Shown here: piece after piece, positions 1 to 8,958 of the stretch
Layout: each line of letters begins with the position of its first letter
Position numbering within the stretch: the first letter of the stretch is position 1
Source: Pseudomonas triticicola
GTDB lineage: Bacteria; Pseudomonadota; Gammaproteobacteria; Pseudomonadales; Pseudomonadaceae
Reading direction: 5' to 3'
DNA: 64,000 nt
Assembly: GCF_019145375.1 (NCBI RefSeq)
Contig: NZ_JAHSTX010000001.1
Span: 3,075,001-3,139,000 of the forward strand
Notes under the pieces: model-generated
What the model was told of the DNA's origin: nothing
The model's database searches: none
Seen by the model: the letters and a program-made list of their open reading frames with translations, nothing else
Program-made: the position numbers and the translations under genes

Positions 1-141
1 GCCAAGGCCAGAAGCCGACAGCGCGGGTGTCCGATGAATTGTCGCAGTCCATCGATGGATCCGAATCGCCTCGCTGATTGTCGAAAGCACACCGAGAACT
101 GCACGCAATATCTGAAATCCGATCCGCCAGGGAGAACCACC
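1..141. other. Leader region upstream of rnz
   Basis: No gene is supported here. The reading frame of rnz runs upstream to position 34, but that N-terminal extension does not resemble the RNase Z family and is best read as untranslated. A GGAGA Shine-Dalgarno stands at 131-135, ahead of the GTG at 142. Confidence 0.5.
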
Positions 142-1131
142 GTGGATTTGTTGTTTCTAGGCACGTCTGCCGGCGTGCCGACCCGCCAGCGCAACGTCAG
201 CGCAACAGCATTGATCGCCTCTGCCGGCAAGGGCTGGTACCTGATCGATTGCGGTGAAGGCACCCAGCATCAGGTGCTGCGCACGCCGCTGTCATTGAGT
301 GAATTGCGGGCGATTTTCATCACTCATGTGCACGCCGATCACTGCCTGGGCTTGCCGGGTCTGCTGGCGAGCACCGGCATGTCCGGACGCACGCGGCCGC
401 TGGACATTATTCTGCCGGCGGCGCTGCATCCGTGGCTGAGAATGAGCCTGGAAGTGACGCAATCGCATCTGCCCTTCGAGATCAACCTGCACGCTGTGGA
501 AACGCTTACCGAATGGCGCAACTTCAACGTTCTGGTGCAGACCGTCGAGTTGTCGCACCGCGTGCCGTGTCACGGTTATGTATTTACCGAGTCCGATCCG
601 GAACCGCGTCTCGACGTGCAGCGACTCGACGCTGAAGGCATCGAACGCGGCCCGCTCTGGGGTCAGTTGGCCCATGGTCAGGACGTGGAGGTTGACGGGC
701 GGATGCTGCACGCTCGCGACTATCTGCTGAGCGCGCGACCTGATCGGCGCATCATCGTCTGCGGCGACAACGATCGGCCGGCACTGCTGGCAGAAGTGGC
801 GCAATCGGCGGATGTGCTGGTGCATGAAGCGACATTCGTGCAGGCAGCAATCGACCGCGCTCGTGCCAGTTACGGCCACAGCAGCGCCGCCGCTGTCGCC
901 GGTTTCGCCGAATCCGCTGGGGTGCGCAATCTGGTGCTGACGCACTTCAGCGCACGCTATCAGGCCAACCCGGCGCTGAGTCCGTCGATCGAAGATGTGC
1001 GCAGTGAAGCGGCGGCGCTGTATAACGGCCAACTGATTCTCGCGCGGGATCTGCAGCGCTATCACCTCGACCGCTTGGGTCATTTGCAGCCTGTGGCAAT
1101 CGAGCGCAAACCTCTGGAAGTCGCGCCTTAG
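142..1131 (+). CDS. rnz: Ribonuclease Z (tRNA 3'-processing endonuclease)
   Basis: This is a cytoplasmic metallo-beta-lactamase-fold endonuclease that cuts 3' extensions from precursor tRNAs. The protein opens with the family-typical strand and loop [15 protein letters not shown] and carries the zinc motif HVHADH near residue 62. Further family blocks are CGDN and a late [10 protein letters not shown]. At 329 residues it is slightly longer than most bacterial RNase Z proteins (about 300-310). A longer frame begins at 34, but its extra 36 residues look unrelated; I prefer the GTG at 142, because it has a GGAGA ribosome binding site 7 bases upstream and starts right at the conserved domain. It converges with the DUF892 gene. 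Confidence 0.9.
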   Translation: MDLLFLGTSAGVPTRQRNVSATALIASAGKGWYLIDCGEGTQHQVLRTPLSLSELRAIFITHVHADHCLGLPGLLASTGMSGRTRPLDIILPAALHPWLRMSLEVTQSHLPFEINLHAVETLTEWRNFNVLVQTVELSHRVPCHGYVFTESDPEPRLDVQRLDAEGIERGPLWGQLAHGQDVEVDGRMLHARDYLLSARPDRRIIVCGDNDRPALLAEVAQSADVLVHEATFVQAAIDRARASYGHSSAAAVAGFAESAGVRNLVLTHFSARYQANPALSPSIEDVRSEAAALYNGQLILARDLQRYHLDRLGHLQPVAIERKPLEVAP

Positions 1132-1140
1132 TTTGATACC

Positions 1141-1167
1141 GCGTCCGCCCGGTTTTCAGGCGGACGC
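1141..1167. terminator. Hairpin between convergent genes
   Basis: A perfect 9-bp stem (GCGTCCGCC / GGCGGACGC) with a 9-base loop lies between the stop codons of rnz and the DUF892 gene. No clear T-run follows on either strand, so it is a stem-loop of terminator position rather than a textbook intrinsic terminator. Confidence 0.5.
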
Positions 1168-1177
1168 CGGTGCGGGA

Positions 1178-1687
1178 TTACTTCTTGGCTTCTTTGTCCG
1201 GATCCGCCGAGCGTTCGAGAAACGCGTCGGTCAGTTGCGGCAAATGCTTGAGCAGCCATTCAGCCATGGCCACTTCCTGCGGCAGAATCTGTTCGCAGGC
1301 CTTCTGCGTCTGCGTGTCCCCCGCCGCTTTCGCCGCTGCGATCAGCACGGTATAGCTGGCGACCTCCATGTTCTCGAAAACGTAGCCGGCCATGGCGCCC
1401 TTGATCACTTCATCGCTCATCAAGGAGCCGCCAACAGCCTGACCGAACGCCATCAATTTGCCGCCCAGGTCTTTCATCGTCGAGGATTCACCGCCCAGAC
1501 GTTGCAGGCATTCGTCGATGAGTTTCTGCTGGCCGAGGGTTTCTTCGATGTGCTGATCGATGCGCGCCTTGAGCTGCGGGTAATGTTCCAGACGCTTGGA
1601 TTGTGCCTTGAGCATTTGCTCGGCCTGTTGCTCCATGGCATGGGCATCACGCAGCCAGTCGAGCAGGTTTTCCTGTGGAGTAGCCAT
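1178..1687 (-). CDS. DUF892 / YciE-YciF family ferritin-like protein
   Basis: The 169-residue, all-helical acidic protein resembles the YciE/YciF (DUF892) ferritin-like family, which is linked to stress responses in enterobacteria. Candidate di-iron ligands are spread over the helices: the early DAHAMEQQ, a central QHIEETLGQQ, and FENMEVASY. The start codon at 1687 is followed directly by the family-like helix MATPQENLLDWLRDAH. It lies downstream of the manganese catalase on the same strand with a strong hairpin between them, so it may be only partly cotranscribed. YciF-type proteins and Mn-catalases often occur together in stress islands; a shared oxidative or desiccation stress role is inferred. 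Confidence 0.85.
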   Translation of the reverse strand: MATPQENLLDWLRDAHAMEQQAEQMLKAQSKRLEHYPQLKARIDQHIEETLGQQKLIDECLQRLGGESSTMKDLGGKLMAFGQAVGGSLMSDEVIKGAMAGYVFENMEVASYTVLIAAAKAAGDTQTQKACEQILPQEVAMAEWLLKHLPQLTDAFLERSADPDKEAKK

Positions 1688-1726
1688 TGTCGAGTCCTCT
1701 TCTTGATGATTTCCCAGTGATCAACC

Positions 1727-1757
1727 GGGGCGCGCCGCCTGATGTCCGGCGCGCCCC
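1727..1757 (-). terminator. Strong GC hairpin between catalase and DUF892 genes
   Basis: A perfect 10-bp stem (GGGGCGCGCC / GGCGCGCCCC) with an 11-base loop lies just after the manganese catalase stop codon on the minus-strand transcript. It lacks a following U-run and could stabilise the 3' end or attenuate read-through into the DUF892 gene. Confidence 0.5.
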
Positions 1758-1764
1758 TCGTGCC

Positions 1765-2649
1765 TTACAAACCAGGCTTGGCCTGCGCGCCGGCGCCCAG
1801 ATCCGCACCGGTGACCGGCTCGCTGTTGGGGTCGGACATGGTGCGCATTTTCATGTTTTCCAGCAGCGCTTCGTCGGCGCTGTCCAGTTGCACGGTGGCC
1901 AGGCCATCGCCGCCGTCGACCGCTGGCGTCGGGGTTTCGACGAACTCCCAATCGTCGCCCTGATTCCACGGGCCGCGCATGCTTTCGGTGCCTTGCGACA
2001 TGTTGAAGTAGACGTTGGTGAACTCAGGCATGCCGGGCAGCTTGCCTTGCGGGAAGTTTGGCTGAATCGAATGCAGGGCTTTTTCGAATGACAACTGGTG
2101 GGCGATCTCACGGGTCATCAGAAAGCCCAGCGCCTCTTTCACGCCGGGGTCATCGGTCACGTTCATCAAGCGCTCATAGACGATCTTCGCCCGTGCTTCA
2201 GCAGCAATGTTGGAGCGCATGTCGGCGGTCGGCTCACCGATGGTATCGACGTACGCCGCCGTCCAGGGCACACCGGCAGAGTTGGTCAGCGGCGAACCGG
2301 CACCGTAGAGCAGGCTGGTGATGTGCGAGTCATTGCCGTTGCCATTGAGCGAGCGATACAACTCGCCCTCCTGCTCGACACCTTCGGCCATCCGGCCTTT
2401 CGCGCCCTTGTTGAGCATGACGATGATCGAGCCAATGATTTCCAGGTGGCTGAGTTCTTCAGTGGCGATATCCATCAGCAGGTCTTTGCGTCCCGGATCG
2501 TCCTCGGCCAGGGCTTGAGTGAAATAGCGCGAAGCCGCCGCCAGTTCACCTTGCGCGCCGCCAAACTGCTCAAGCAACAGATTGGCCAGCCCCGGATTGG
2601 GCTCGGCGACACGAACGGTGTATTGAAGTCGCTTGTTATGTAGAAACAT
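1765..2649 (-). CDS. Manganese catalase family protein
   Basis: A 294-residue ferritin-fold, heme-free catalase that disproportionates hydrogen peroxide at a di-manganese site. The four-helix core is visible. Helix 1 contains LLLEQFGGAQGELAAASRYF and helix 2 contains TEELSHLEIIG, giving Glu and His ligands. A second pair of helices carries AEARAKIVYERL and MTREIAHQLSFEKAL. The C-terminal tail is Gly/Ala-rich and acidic, as in other proteobacterial members. Start ATG at 2649 follows a GAGGAG-like site. The roughly 240-base region up to chrA is probably its promoter; I could not assign a sigma factor with confidence. The neighbouring DUF892 gene suggests a stationary-phase or oxidative stress role. 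Confidence 0.92.
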   Translation of the reverse strand: MFLHNKRLQYTVRVAEPNPGLANLLLEQFGGAQGELAAASRYFTQALAEDDPGRKDLLMDIATEELSHLEIIGSIIVMLNKGAKGRMAEGVEQEGELYRSLNGNGNDSHITSLLYGAGSPLTNSAGVPWTAAYVDTIGEPTADMRSNIAAEARAKIVYERLMNVTDDPGVKEALGFLMTREIAHQLSFEKALHSIQPNFPQGKLPGMPEFTNVYFNMSQGTESMRGPWNQGDDWEFVETPTPAVDGGDGLATVQLDSADEALLENMKMRTMSDPNSEPVTGADLGAGAQAKPGL

Positions 2650-2887
2650 GACAAATCTCCTCAGTCGGGTAAGCGTGGCAAGTTCTGGGTAAAAGTTTGC
2701 CTACCCTTTTGTGAAGCATTGTCGTTGCGGAAATTTCAAAAAATTTGCGGCGACAGGACAAATGGTTTGAACCGCGCCAACAAGCGAAACGGGGCTATAC
2801 CGCTGGGGATATTCGCACTGGAATGACCGGAACTTATTGCCGGAATCGAGTCTCCAGCGCGCGATTCGATTTCCAGCGCCGCGATCA

Positions 2888-4243
2888 CTAACGCAGCAAA
2901 TGCACCACCAACCCAACCAACGCACAGCCCAGCAACACCTGAATCACTCCGCGCTTGAAGCGAAACAGCGCAATGGCCGCCGCAATGGCGATCAACGCCG
3001 AGGGCCAATCCAGGCTGCCGCTGAACCCTTGCGGCCAGAGCACGTGGTAGCCGAAGAAACACGCCAGATTGAGAATCACCCCAACCACCGCAGCGGTGAT
3101 CGCGGTCAGTGGGGCGGTGAATTTGAGTTCGTCGTGCGTCGACTCCACCAGCGGGCCGCCGGCGAGGATGAACAGGAAGGAAGGCAGAAAGGTGAACCAC
3201 GTCACCAGTGCGGCAGCGACCGCTCCGGCGAGAAACACCTGATCGGCGCCGAACACCTGCGTCACATAAGCGCCGACAAAACCGACAAACGCCACCACCA
3301 TGATCAGCGGCCCCGGCGTGGTTTCGCCCAGCGCCAGGCCGTCGATCATCTGCGTCGGGGTCAGCCAGCCGTAGTGACCGACCGCACCTTGATAGACATA
3401 GGGCAGCACCGCATAAGCTCCACCGAAGGTGAGCAGCGCTGCCTTGGTGAAGAACCAGCTCATTTGCGTCAACGTGCCCTGCCAGCCGAATAGCGCGGTC
3501 AATACTCCCATCGGCAACGCCCAAAGCGCGGCACCGATCACGGCGATCAAGGCCAGTTTCGTCCAGCTGAAACGGGCATGGGCCGGGGTTGGCATGTCGT
3601 CGTCGATCAACGCTGGGCCGAAAGACTTTTTCGCCGCGCTATGCCCGCCAACCATGAACTTCTCGGGCGCCAGACGCCCGCCGAAGTAGCCAACCACCGC
3701 CGCGCCCAACACGATCAACGGGAACGGCACATTGAACGCAAAAATCGCGGTAAACGACGCCGCCGCAATCGCCCACAGCCAATTGTTCTTCAGCGCCCGC
3801 GAACCGATGCGATGCGCCGCCTGCACGACAATGGCCGTCACCGCAGGCTTGATCCCGTAAAACAGTCCGGCCACCACCGGCACTTCACCGAAGGCGATAT
3901 AGAGCCACGACAGGAAAATCAGGATGAACAGCGAAGGCAACACGAACAACGCCCCGGCCACAATCCCGCCCCAGCTTCGATGCATCAACCAGCCAATGTA
4001 GGTCGCCAACTGCTGCGCCTCAGGCCCGGGCAGCAACATGCAATAGTTCAAGGCATGCAGAAAACGCCGCTCGGAAATCCAGCGCCGCCGCTCGACCAAC
4101 TCCTGGTGCATGATCGAAATCTGTCCGGCCGGCCCGCCGAAACTGATAAAGCCCAGCTTCAACCAGAACCAGAACGCCTCGCGTAGACTCACGGCCTGCG
4201 GACTAACGTCGTCATCACCCACCAACGGCTGAACTTCACGCAT
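2888..4243 (-). CDS. chrA: Chromate transporter, ChrA (CHR) family
   Basis: An inner-membrane CHR-family transporter of 451 residues, the long two-domain form. The two homologous halves are recognisable by their signature motifs: GFISFGGPAGQISIMHQELV near the N terminus and LLTFGGAYAVLPYVYQ in the second half. About 10-12 hydrophobic segments are evident. Family members export chromate or related oxyanions; the actual substrate here is not shown by sequence. The reading frame is open for 30 codons further upstream, but the ATG at 4243 has an AAGGA ribosome binding site and begins the conserved protein. No chrB-type regulator is adjacent. Confidence 0.9.
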   Translation of the reverse strand: MREVQPLVGDDDVSPQAVSLREAFWFWLKLGFISFGGPAGQISIMHQELVERRRWISERRFLHALNYCMLLPGPEAQQLATYIGWLMHRSWGGIVAGALFVLPSLFILIFLSWLYIAFGEVPVVAGLFYGIKPAVTAIVVQAAHRIGSRALKNNWLWAIAAASFTAIFAFNVPFPLIVLGAAVVGYFGGRLAPEKFMVGGHSAAKKSFGPALIDDDMPTPAHARFSWTKLALIAVIGAALWALPMGVLTALFGWQGTLTQMSWFFTKAALLTFGGAYAVLPYVYQGAVGHYGWLTPTQMIDGLALGETTPGPLIMVVAFVGFVGAYVTQVFGADQVFLAGAVAAALVTWFTFLPSFLFILAGGPLVESTHDELKFTAPLTAITAAVVGVILNLACFFGYHVLWPQGFSGSLDWPSALIAIAAAIALFRFKRGVIQVLLGCALVGLVVHLLR

Positions 4244-4311
4244 CGAGCTGTTCCTTTTATGCAGTCGGCAGGTTGTACCCGAAAAGCGCAACGAACAAAA
4301 CGCCAGAAACG

Positions 4312-4346
4312 AAAAAGCCCCCGTAATCAGCAATGATTACGGGGGC
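4312..4346 (-). terminator. Intrinsic terminator of tRNA-Ser
   Basis: A perfect 13-bp stem (4317-4329 with 4334-4346, GCAA loop) is followed on the minus strand by five T residues (4316-4312). It sits 17 bases beyond the 3' end of tRNA-Ser and also separates it from chrA. Confidence 0.9.
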
Positions 4347-4363
4347 TTCGTCTTGTTCAATAA

Positions 4364-4453
4364 TGGCGGAGAGATAGGGATTCGAACCCTAGGTACCGGT
4401 GAAGGTACAACGGATTTCGAATCCGTCCCATTCGGCCACTCTGGCATCTCTCC
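4364..4453 (-). tRNA. tRNA-Ser (anticodon CGA)
   Basis: A 90-nt class II tRNA including an encoded CCA end. The acceptor arm GGAGAGA pairs with TCTCTCC. The anticodon loop TTCGAAA gives CGA, reading UCG serine codons. A long variable arm is present, and the T arm contains GGTTCGAATCC. A strong intrinsic terminator follows. Confidence 0.97.
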
Positions 4454-4537
4454 AACGGCGCGCATCATAACAACACTTTCGTTGGTTGCGAACCCCCCAA
4501 ACGAAATTTTTTCCGTGCTATCAGATGCTTGCGTCGA

Positions 4538-5251
4538 TTAAAGCGGTACGCCCAGACGAGCGGCGACTTCTTCGTAGGCTTCGATGACGTCACCGAGGCC
4601 TTGGCGGAAGCGGTCCTTGTCCATCTTCTTCTTGGTGTCCTTGTCCCACAGACGGCAGCCGTCCGGGCTGAACTCGTCGCCGAGGACGATGGAGCCGTCG
4701 CTGAACACGCCGAATTCAAGCTTGAAGTCGACCAGCAGCAGGCCGGCGTCGTCGAACAGTTTGCTCAGGACTTCGTTGACCTTGAGCGACAGTTCCTTCA
4801 TGCGCGCCAGTTGCTCGGCGGTGCCCCAACCGAATGCCACAACGTGGGATTCGTTGATGAACGGGTCGCCCTTGGCGTCGTCCTTCAAGAACAGTTCGAA
4901 GGTGTACGGGTTGAGCTTCATGCCCTCTTCGACGCCGAGACGCTTGACCAGGCTGCCGGCGGCGTAGTTACGCACGACGCATTCGACCGGGATCATGTCG
5001 AGCTTCTTCACCAGGCACTCGTTGTCGCCCAGCAGTTTGTCGAACTGGGTCGGCACGCCGGCCGCTTCGAGCTTCTGCATGATGAAGGCGTTGAACTTGT
5101 TGTTCACCATACCTTTGCGATCGAGCTGTTCGATGCGCTTGCCGTCGAACGCCGAAGTGTCGTTGCGAAACAGCAGGATCAAGCGGTCAGCGTCGTCGGT
5201 CTTGTAAACCGATTTGGCTTTGCCGCGGTAGAGTTCTTCACGTTTTTCCAT
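4538..5251 (-). CDS. purC: Phosphoribosylaminoimidazole-succinocarboxamide synthase (SAICAR synthetase)
   Basis: A purine biosynthesis enzyme that joins CAIR and aspartate with ATP to form SAICAR. The 237-residue length is normal for the family. Characteristic blocks include the N-terminal [14 protein letters not shown], the nucleotide-binding [11 protein letters not shown], the [13 protein letters not shown] signature, and DFKLEFG followed by [14 protein letters not shown]. It is the distal gene of a minus-strand cluster with an MBL-fold hydrolase, bamC and dapA. A 28-base gap separates it from the MBL gene, with GGAGCCC before its ATG. The same gene order is common in Pseudomonas. Confidence 0.96.
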   Translation of the reverse strand: MEKREELYRGKAKSVYKTDDADRLILLFRNDTSAFDGKRIEQLDRKGMVNNKFNAFIMQKLEAAGVPTQFDKLLGDNECLVKKLDMIPVECVVRNYAAGSLVKRLGVEEGMKLNPYTFELFLKDDAKGDPFINESHVVAFGWGTAEQLARMKELSLKVNEVLSKLFDDAGLLLVDFKLEFGVFSDGSIVLGDEFSPDGCRLWDKDTKKKMDKDRFRQGLGDVIEAYEEVAARLGVPL

Positions 5252-5279
5252 GATGGGCTCCGCTTGCTAAGTAGGTGGG

Positions 5280-6041
5280 CTAGACGATGTGGCGCCAGTC
5301 GAGCCCTGAATCTTGATCGGCCAGTTGCAGCCAGTCCGGGTCGCACCCGAGAGTATCGACAAAACATTGCCGGGCCAGCTGCGGCAGGTTGTTCTTGCTG
5401 CTCAGATGGGCCAGGACCAGGTGTTGCAAACCCTGCCAGCCCAACTCGGCCACCAGGAATGCCGCCTGATGGTTGTTCAGATGTCCGCGTTCGCCGCCTA
5501 CCCGTTGCTTGAGAAAGTACGGGTAGTGACCACGGGCCAGCATGTCGCGGCAATGGTTCGACTCGATCATCAATGCATCGAGGTCCCGATAGCCATCCAG
5601 CACCCGCTCGCAGAACGACCCCAGGTCGGTCAGCAGGCCGAAGCGCCGCTGTTCCTGATCGCTGAAAACGTACTGGGTCGGCTCCTGCGCGTCGTGGGCC
5701 ACGGCAATGACCCCGACGTTCAGTGCGCCGATCTGCAGCTGCTCGCCGCCGGCCAGAAAGCCTGCCGGTTCAAGCGGTTTGCGCATCCCGCGCAGCGTGC
5801 CACGACTGAGGTAGACCGGCAGATTGTAGCGCCGAGACAGTAAACCCACGCCATGCACGTGGTCGGCATGTTCGTGGGTCACGAGTATCGCGCTCAGTTG
5901 CGCCGGGTGAACACCCAGGCGCAACAGACGTCTTTCGGTTTCCCGCAGGGAAAAACCACAATCCACCAGCACGTACGTATCAGCACTGGCGATCAGCGTG
6001 CCGTTCCCTTGGCTACCGCTGCCGAGAACGGCAAAACGCAT
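5280..6041 (-). CDS. MBL-fold metallo-hydrolase (YycJ/WalJ-like)
   Basis: A 253-residue cytoplasmic metallo-beta-lactamase-fold protein. The N terminus reads RFAVLGSGSQGNGT, followed by the zinc motif THEHADHVHG near residue 56 and later ligands in LTDLG, ESNH and LAHLS. The arrangement resembles YycJ/WalJ-type hydrolases, some of which are nucleases, but the substrate here is unknown. It sits between bamC (7-base gap upstream) and purC on the same strand and is almost certainly cotranscribed with both. Confidence 0.85.
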   Translation of the reverse strand: MRFAVLGSGSQGNGTLIASADTYVLVDCGFSLRETERRLLRLGVHPAQLSAILVTHEHADHVHGVGLLSRRYNLPVYLSRGTLRGMRKPLEPAGFLAGGEQLQIGALNVGVIAVAHDAQEPTQYVFSDQEQRRFGLLTDLGSFCERVLDGYRDLDALMIESNHCRDMLARGHYPYFLKQRVGGERGHLNNHQAAFLVAELGWQGLQHLVLAHLSSKNNLPQLARQCFVDTLGCDPDWLQLADQDSGLDWRHIV

Positions 6042-6047
6042 ATCGGA

Positions 6048-7163
6048 TCAGCCCAGGTTGTCCTGAATCACGCTCAACACTTTACGCGCGACATCGGCCG
6101 GCGCGACGGTGTTGATGTTCTTTTCGACGGTAACCTGGATGTTCTCGCCCACCTTGCTCAGGCGAACCTGATAACGCTCGGCGCGGGCTTCGACTTCTTC
6201 CTTGCTCGGCGCACTGCCGAACAGGCTGCTGAAGAAGCCAGGCTTGTCGTCTTTCTTCTCGGCTTTTTCGGCCAGGTTGATGTAGTACAGGCCCAGACTG
6301 CGGTTGATGTCTTCAACGCGCCATTCGCCCTGTTCCAGCGCACGGCCGACGCTCGACCAGGCGCGGTCCAGATCGGTACCGACGTTCAATACCGGGTTGC
6401 CGCTGCCGTCTTCGTTCAGGCTGACACGGCTCGGCGCATCGAAATCACGCGAGGCCAGCATCGACACCGAACCGCCCTTCTCGGACGTGCGGCTCATGCT
6501 CGCGAGCATGTCGTCGACCAGCGCAGCGTCCAGGCCAGTGTTGACCGAACGGTTGGTGAAAGCCACGTCGGCCGTGCTGCCGGCAGGACGCTCGGCGCTG
6601 ACTACGTAGATTTCACTGGTGTTGCGCTGCACGCCCGGCTCGATGCGCACGCGCACGCGGGTTTCGCTGTCGCTGGCGATACCGGCCGCACTCAGGCGCT
6701 TGGCCATCGAAGCGGACAGCTCGTCGGAGTGCTGCCAGGTGGTGGTGAACTCACCGGTCTGCGGACGCTGTTCATCCAGACGGAAACCGTTGTCCTGGAA
6801 GAACTGCAGCGCCACTGGCCAGACTTCGGCCGGAGGGTGCTGGGCCACGACCCAACGCGAATCACCGCTCTTCTGCAGCGAGTAATCAGTTGCGTCGGCA
6901 ACCGCCGAAAGCGGCTGAGGACGCGGCACAACGTACTCGCCCGTCGCGGTGTCATCGGCCACGTTGCGCGGGATCGGCAACAGCGGATCGAGACGTTTGG
7001 CAGTGCTCACCTCCGGTGGCAATTGCATCGGTGCAGTCTGTTGCGCTTGCAGGTAATCGCTTCCACGGTCGCGGAAATAACCTTCCGGCCCCCAGACCCA
7101 TCCGCAGCCACTGGTGCTGGAGATAATCAAGGCAAGTGCGGAAAGTCCGGCCATTCGCTTCAT
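6048..7163 (-). CDS. bamC: Outer membrane protein assembly factor BamC
   Basis: A lipoprotein of the BAM complex, which folds beta-barrel proteins into the outer membrane. The 371-residue protein starts with MKRMAGLSALALIISSTSGC, a signal peptide ending in a lipobox with Cys at about position 20. The mature N terminus contains the PEGYFRDRGSDY segment typical of BamC, which contacts BamD. Two helix-grip domains follow. The frame is open to 7199, but the ATG at 7163 has a GAGGAAG ribosome binding site and places the signal peptide correctly. It follows dapA by 17 bases, the conserved gamma-proteobacterial arrangement. Confidence 0.93.
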   Translation of the reverse strand: MKRMAGLSALALIISSTSGCGWVWGPEGYFRDRGSDYLQAQQTAPMQLPPEVSTAKRLDPLLPIPRNVADDTATGEYVVPRPQPLSAVADATDYSLQKSGDSRWVVAQHPPAEVWPVALQFFQDNGFRLDEQRPQTGEFTTTWQHSDELSASMAKRLSAAGIASDSETRVRVRIEPGVQRNTSEIYVVSAERPAGSTADVAFTNRSVNTGLDAALVDDMLASMSRTSEKGGSVSMLASRDFDAPSRVSLNEDGSGNPVLNVGTDLDRAWSSVGRALEQGEWRVEDINRSLGLYYINLAEKAEKKDDKPGFFSSLFGSAPSKEEVEARAERYQVRLSKVGENIQVTVEKNINTVAPADVARKVLSVIQDNLG

Positions 7164-7180
7164 GCGTTGTACTTCCTCAA

Positions 7181-8059
7181 TTAAACCAGGACGTTGCACT
7201 GGCGCAGGGCCGAGCGCAGCGTTTCATGACAAGGGGTGCTCAGCCAGGTCAGTGGCAGGCGGATGCCTTCGTGCATCAGGCCCATTTCGACCAAAGCCCA
7301 CTTCACCGGAATCGGGTTGGCTTCGATGAACAGGTCCTTGTGCAGCGGCATCAGTTTTTCGTTGATTGCGCGTGCGGTATCGGCGTCGCCCTTCAGCGCG
7401 GCCTCGCACAGGTCAGCCATTTCGCGCGGGGCGACGTTGGCGGTGACCGAGATGTTGCCTTTGCCGCCCAGCAGGATCAGCTCGACAGCGGTCGGATCAT
7501 CGCCGGACAGCACGATGAAATCCTTGCTCACGCCATCGATGATCGCTTTGGCGCGCTTGAGGTCGCCGGTGGCTTCCTTGATGCCGATGATGTTCGGCAC
7601 GGTGGACAGGCGAATCACCGTCTCGGCCTGCATGTCGCAGGAGGTGCGGCCGGGAACGTTGTAGAGAATCTGCGGAATGTCGACCGCTTCAGCGATGTGC
7701 TTGAAGTGCTGGTACAGGCCTTCCTGGGTCGGCTTGTTGTAGTACGGGACAACCAGCAGGCAGGCGTCGGCGCCGGCGGCCTTGGCGTTGCGGGTCAGCT
7801 CGACGGCTTCGCGGGTCGAATTGGCGCCGGTGCCGGCGATGACCGGAATGCGCCCGGCAACCTGTTTGACCACGGCTTTGATGACGGCGATGTGCTCTTC
7901 TACATCAAGGGTGGCCGACTCGCCGGTAGTACCGACGGCGACGATGGCATGGGTGCCGTTCTTGAGGTGGAAGTCCACGAGTTTGCTGAGGCTGTCCCAG
8001 TCAAGACGCCCTTGTGCATCCATGGGAGTGACCAGTGCCACCATACTGCCCGCAATCAT
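7181..8059 (-). CDS. dapA: 4-hydroxy-tetrahydrodipicolinate synthase
   Basis: The first committed enzyme of lysine and diaminopimelate synthesis; it condenses pyruvate with aspartate semialdehyde. The 292-residue TIM barrel shows the TTGESATL motif, the catalytic Tyr in [11 protein letters not shown], and the Schiff-base lysine in GIKEATGD. The frame is open 28 codons upstream, but the ATG at 8059 has an AGGAGCGG Shine-Dalgarno and starts with the canonical [13 protein letters not shown]. It is the first gene of the dapA-bamC-MBL-purC operon and is divergent from gcvR. Confidence 0.97.
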   Translation of the reverse strand: MIAGSMVALVTPMDAQGRLDWDSLSKLVDFHLKNGTHAIVAVGTTGESATLDVEEHIAVIKAVVKQVAGRIPVIAGTGANSTREAVELTRNAKAAGADACLLVVPYYNKPTQEGLYQHFKHIAEAVDIPQILYNVPGRTSCDMQAETVIRLSTVPNIIGIKEATGDLKRAKAIIDGVSKDFIVLSGDDPTAVELILLGGKGNISVTANVAPREMADLCEAALKGDADTARAINEKLMPLHKDLFIEANPIPVKWALVEMGLMHEGIRLPLTWLSTPCHETLRSALRQCNVLV

Positions 8060-8387
8060 GAAACCGCTCCTGCCGGAAAAAGAGAGCGGTAATGGTACTG
8101 GCGCCAAGATGCTTGCACAAGCGAAGTACTGCGCCGCCGCCATTCCCCTTGGCGCCGCTTTTCGCTACCCTTCAGACTTTGATCGGTACAGATCAGCTTG
8201 TACGCCGGGTTTCAGCCTCCCCTTTCGGCCTCCCAGGCCCCGTTCCTGCGTCGCATCGACGCGCTCCCGCACAGTGGAGCGAGCCGCGAACGCTGGCCGG
8301 GGCTCTTTATACGGACCGCCAGAACAGGCACTCCCGGCCACCAACGCCCGTCAACCTACCGACCGCTCATCGCTTTAGGAATGCTGC
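8060..8387. other. Divergent promoter region dapA/gcvR
   Basis: These 328 bases separate two divergent genes and should hold both promoters. Open frames here are shadows without ribosome binding sites. An AGGA before 8388 serves gcvR. I did not identify a specific regulatory site. Confidence 0.5.
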
Positions 8388-8948
8388 ATGTCCACCCCCA
8401 CAGTTCGCGAACAATTCCTTGTCATCAGTGCCCTCGGCGCCAACCCCATGGAGCTGACCAACGTCCTGTGCCGCGCCAGCCATGAAAACCGCTGCGCTGT
8501 CGTCACCTCTCGCCTGACCCGCCACGGCGAGTGCAGCGCCCTGGTGCTGGAAATTTCCGGCAGCTGGGACGCCCTCGCGCGCCTCGAAGGCAGCCTGCCA
8601 TTGCTGGCCAAGCGTCACGCTTTCACCGTCAATGTGGTGCGCAGTGCCGCTCTGGAGAATCGCCCGCAGGCGCTGCCTTACGTGGCTTACGTCAGCTCGG
8701 CGTATCGCCCGGACATCATCAATGAGCTGTGCCAGTTCTTCATGGATCACAACGTCGAACTGGAAAACCTCACCTGCGACACCTATCAGGCTCCACAGAC
8801 CGGCGGCACCATGCTCAACGCCACGTTCACCGTGACCCTGCCGGCCAACACGCAGATCAGCTGGCTGCGCGATCAGTTCCTCGATTTCGCCGACGCGATG
8901 AACCTGGATGCCCTGATCGAACCTTGGCGCCCACAAAACCCAATGTAA
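8388..8948 (+). CDS. gcvR: Glycine cleavage system regulator GcvR-like (tandem ACT) protein
   Basis: A 186-residue cytoplasmic protein made of two ACT-like domains. The first starts at REQFLVISALGANPMELTNVL; the second lies around PYVAYVSSAYRPDIINELCQFF. In E. coli, GcvR binds glycine and holds GcvA in repressor form; in Pseudomonas its partner is less clear. AGGA precedes the ATG. It is followed by bcp after 10 bases, as in many gamma-proteobacteria, so the two are probably one transcript. Confidence 0.88.
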   Translation: MSTPTVREQFLVISALGANPMELTNVLCRASHENRCAVVTSRLTRHGECSALVLEISGSWDALARLEGSLPLLAKRHAFTVNVVRSAALENRPQALPYVAYVSSAYRPDIINELCQFFMDHNVELENLTCDTYQAPQTGGTMLNATFTVTLPANTQISWLRDQFLDFADAMNLDALIEPWRPQNPM

Positions 8949-8958
8949 GGAAGCTTTC

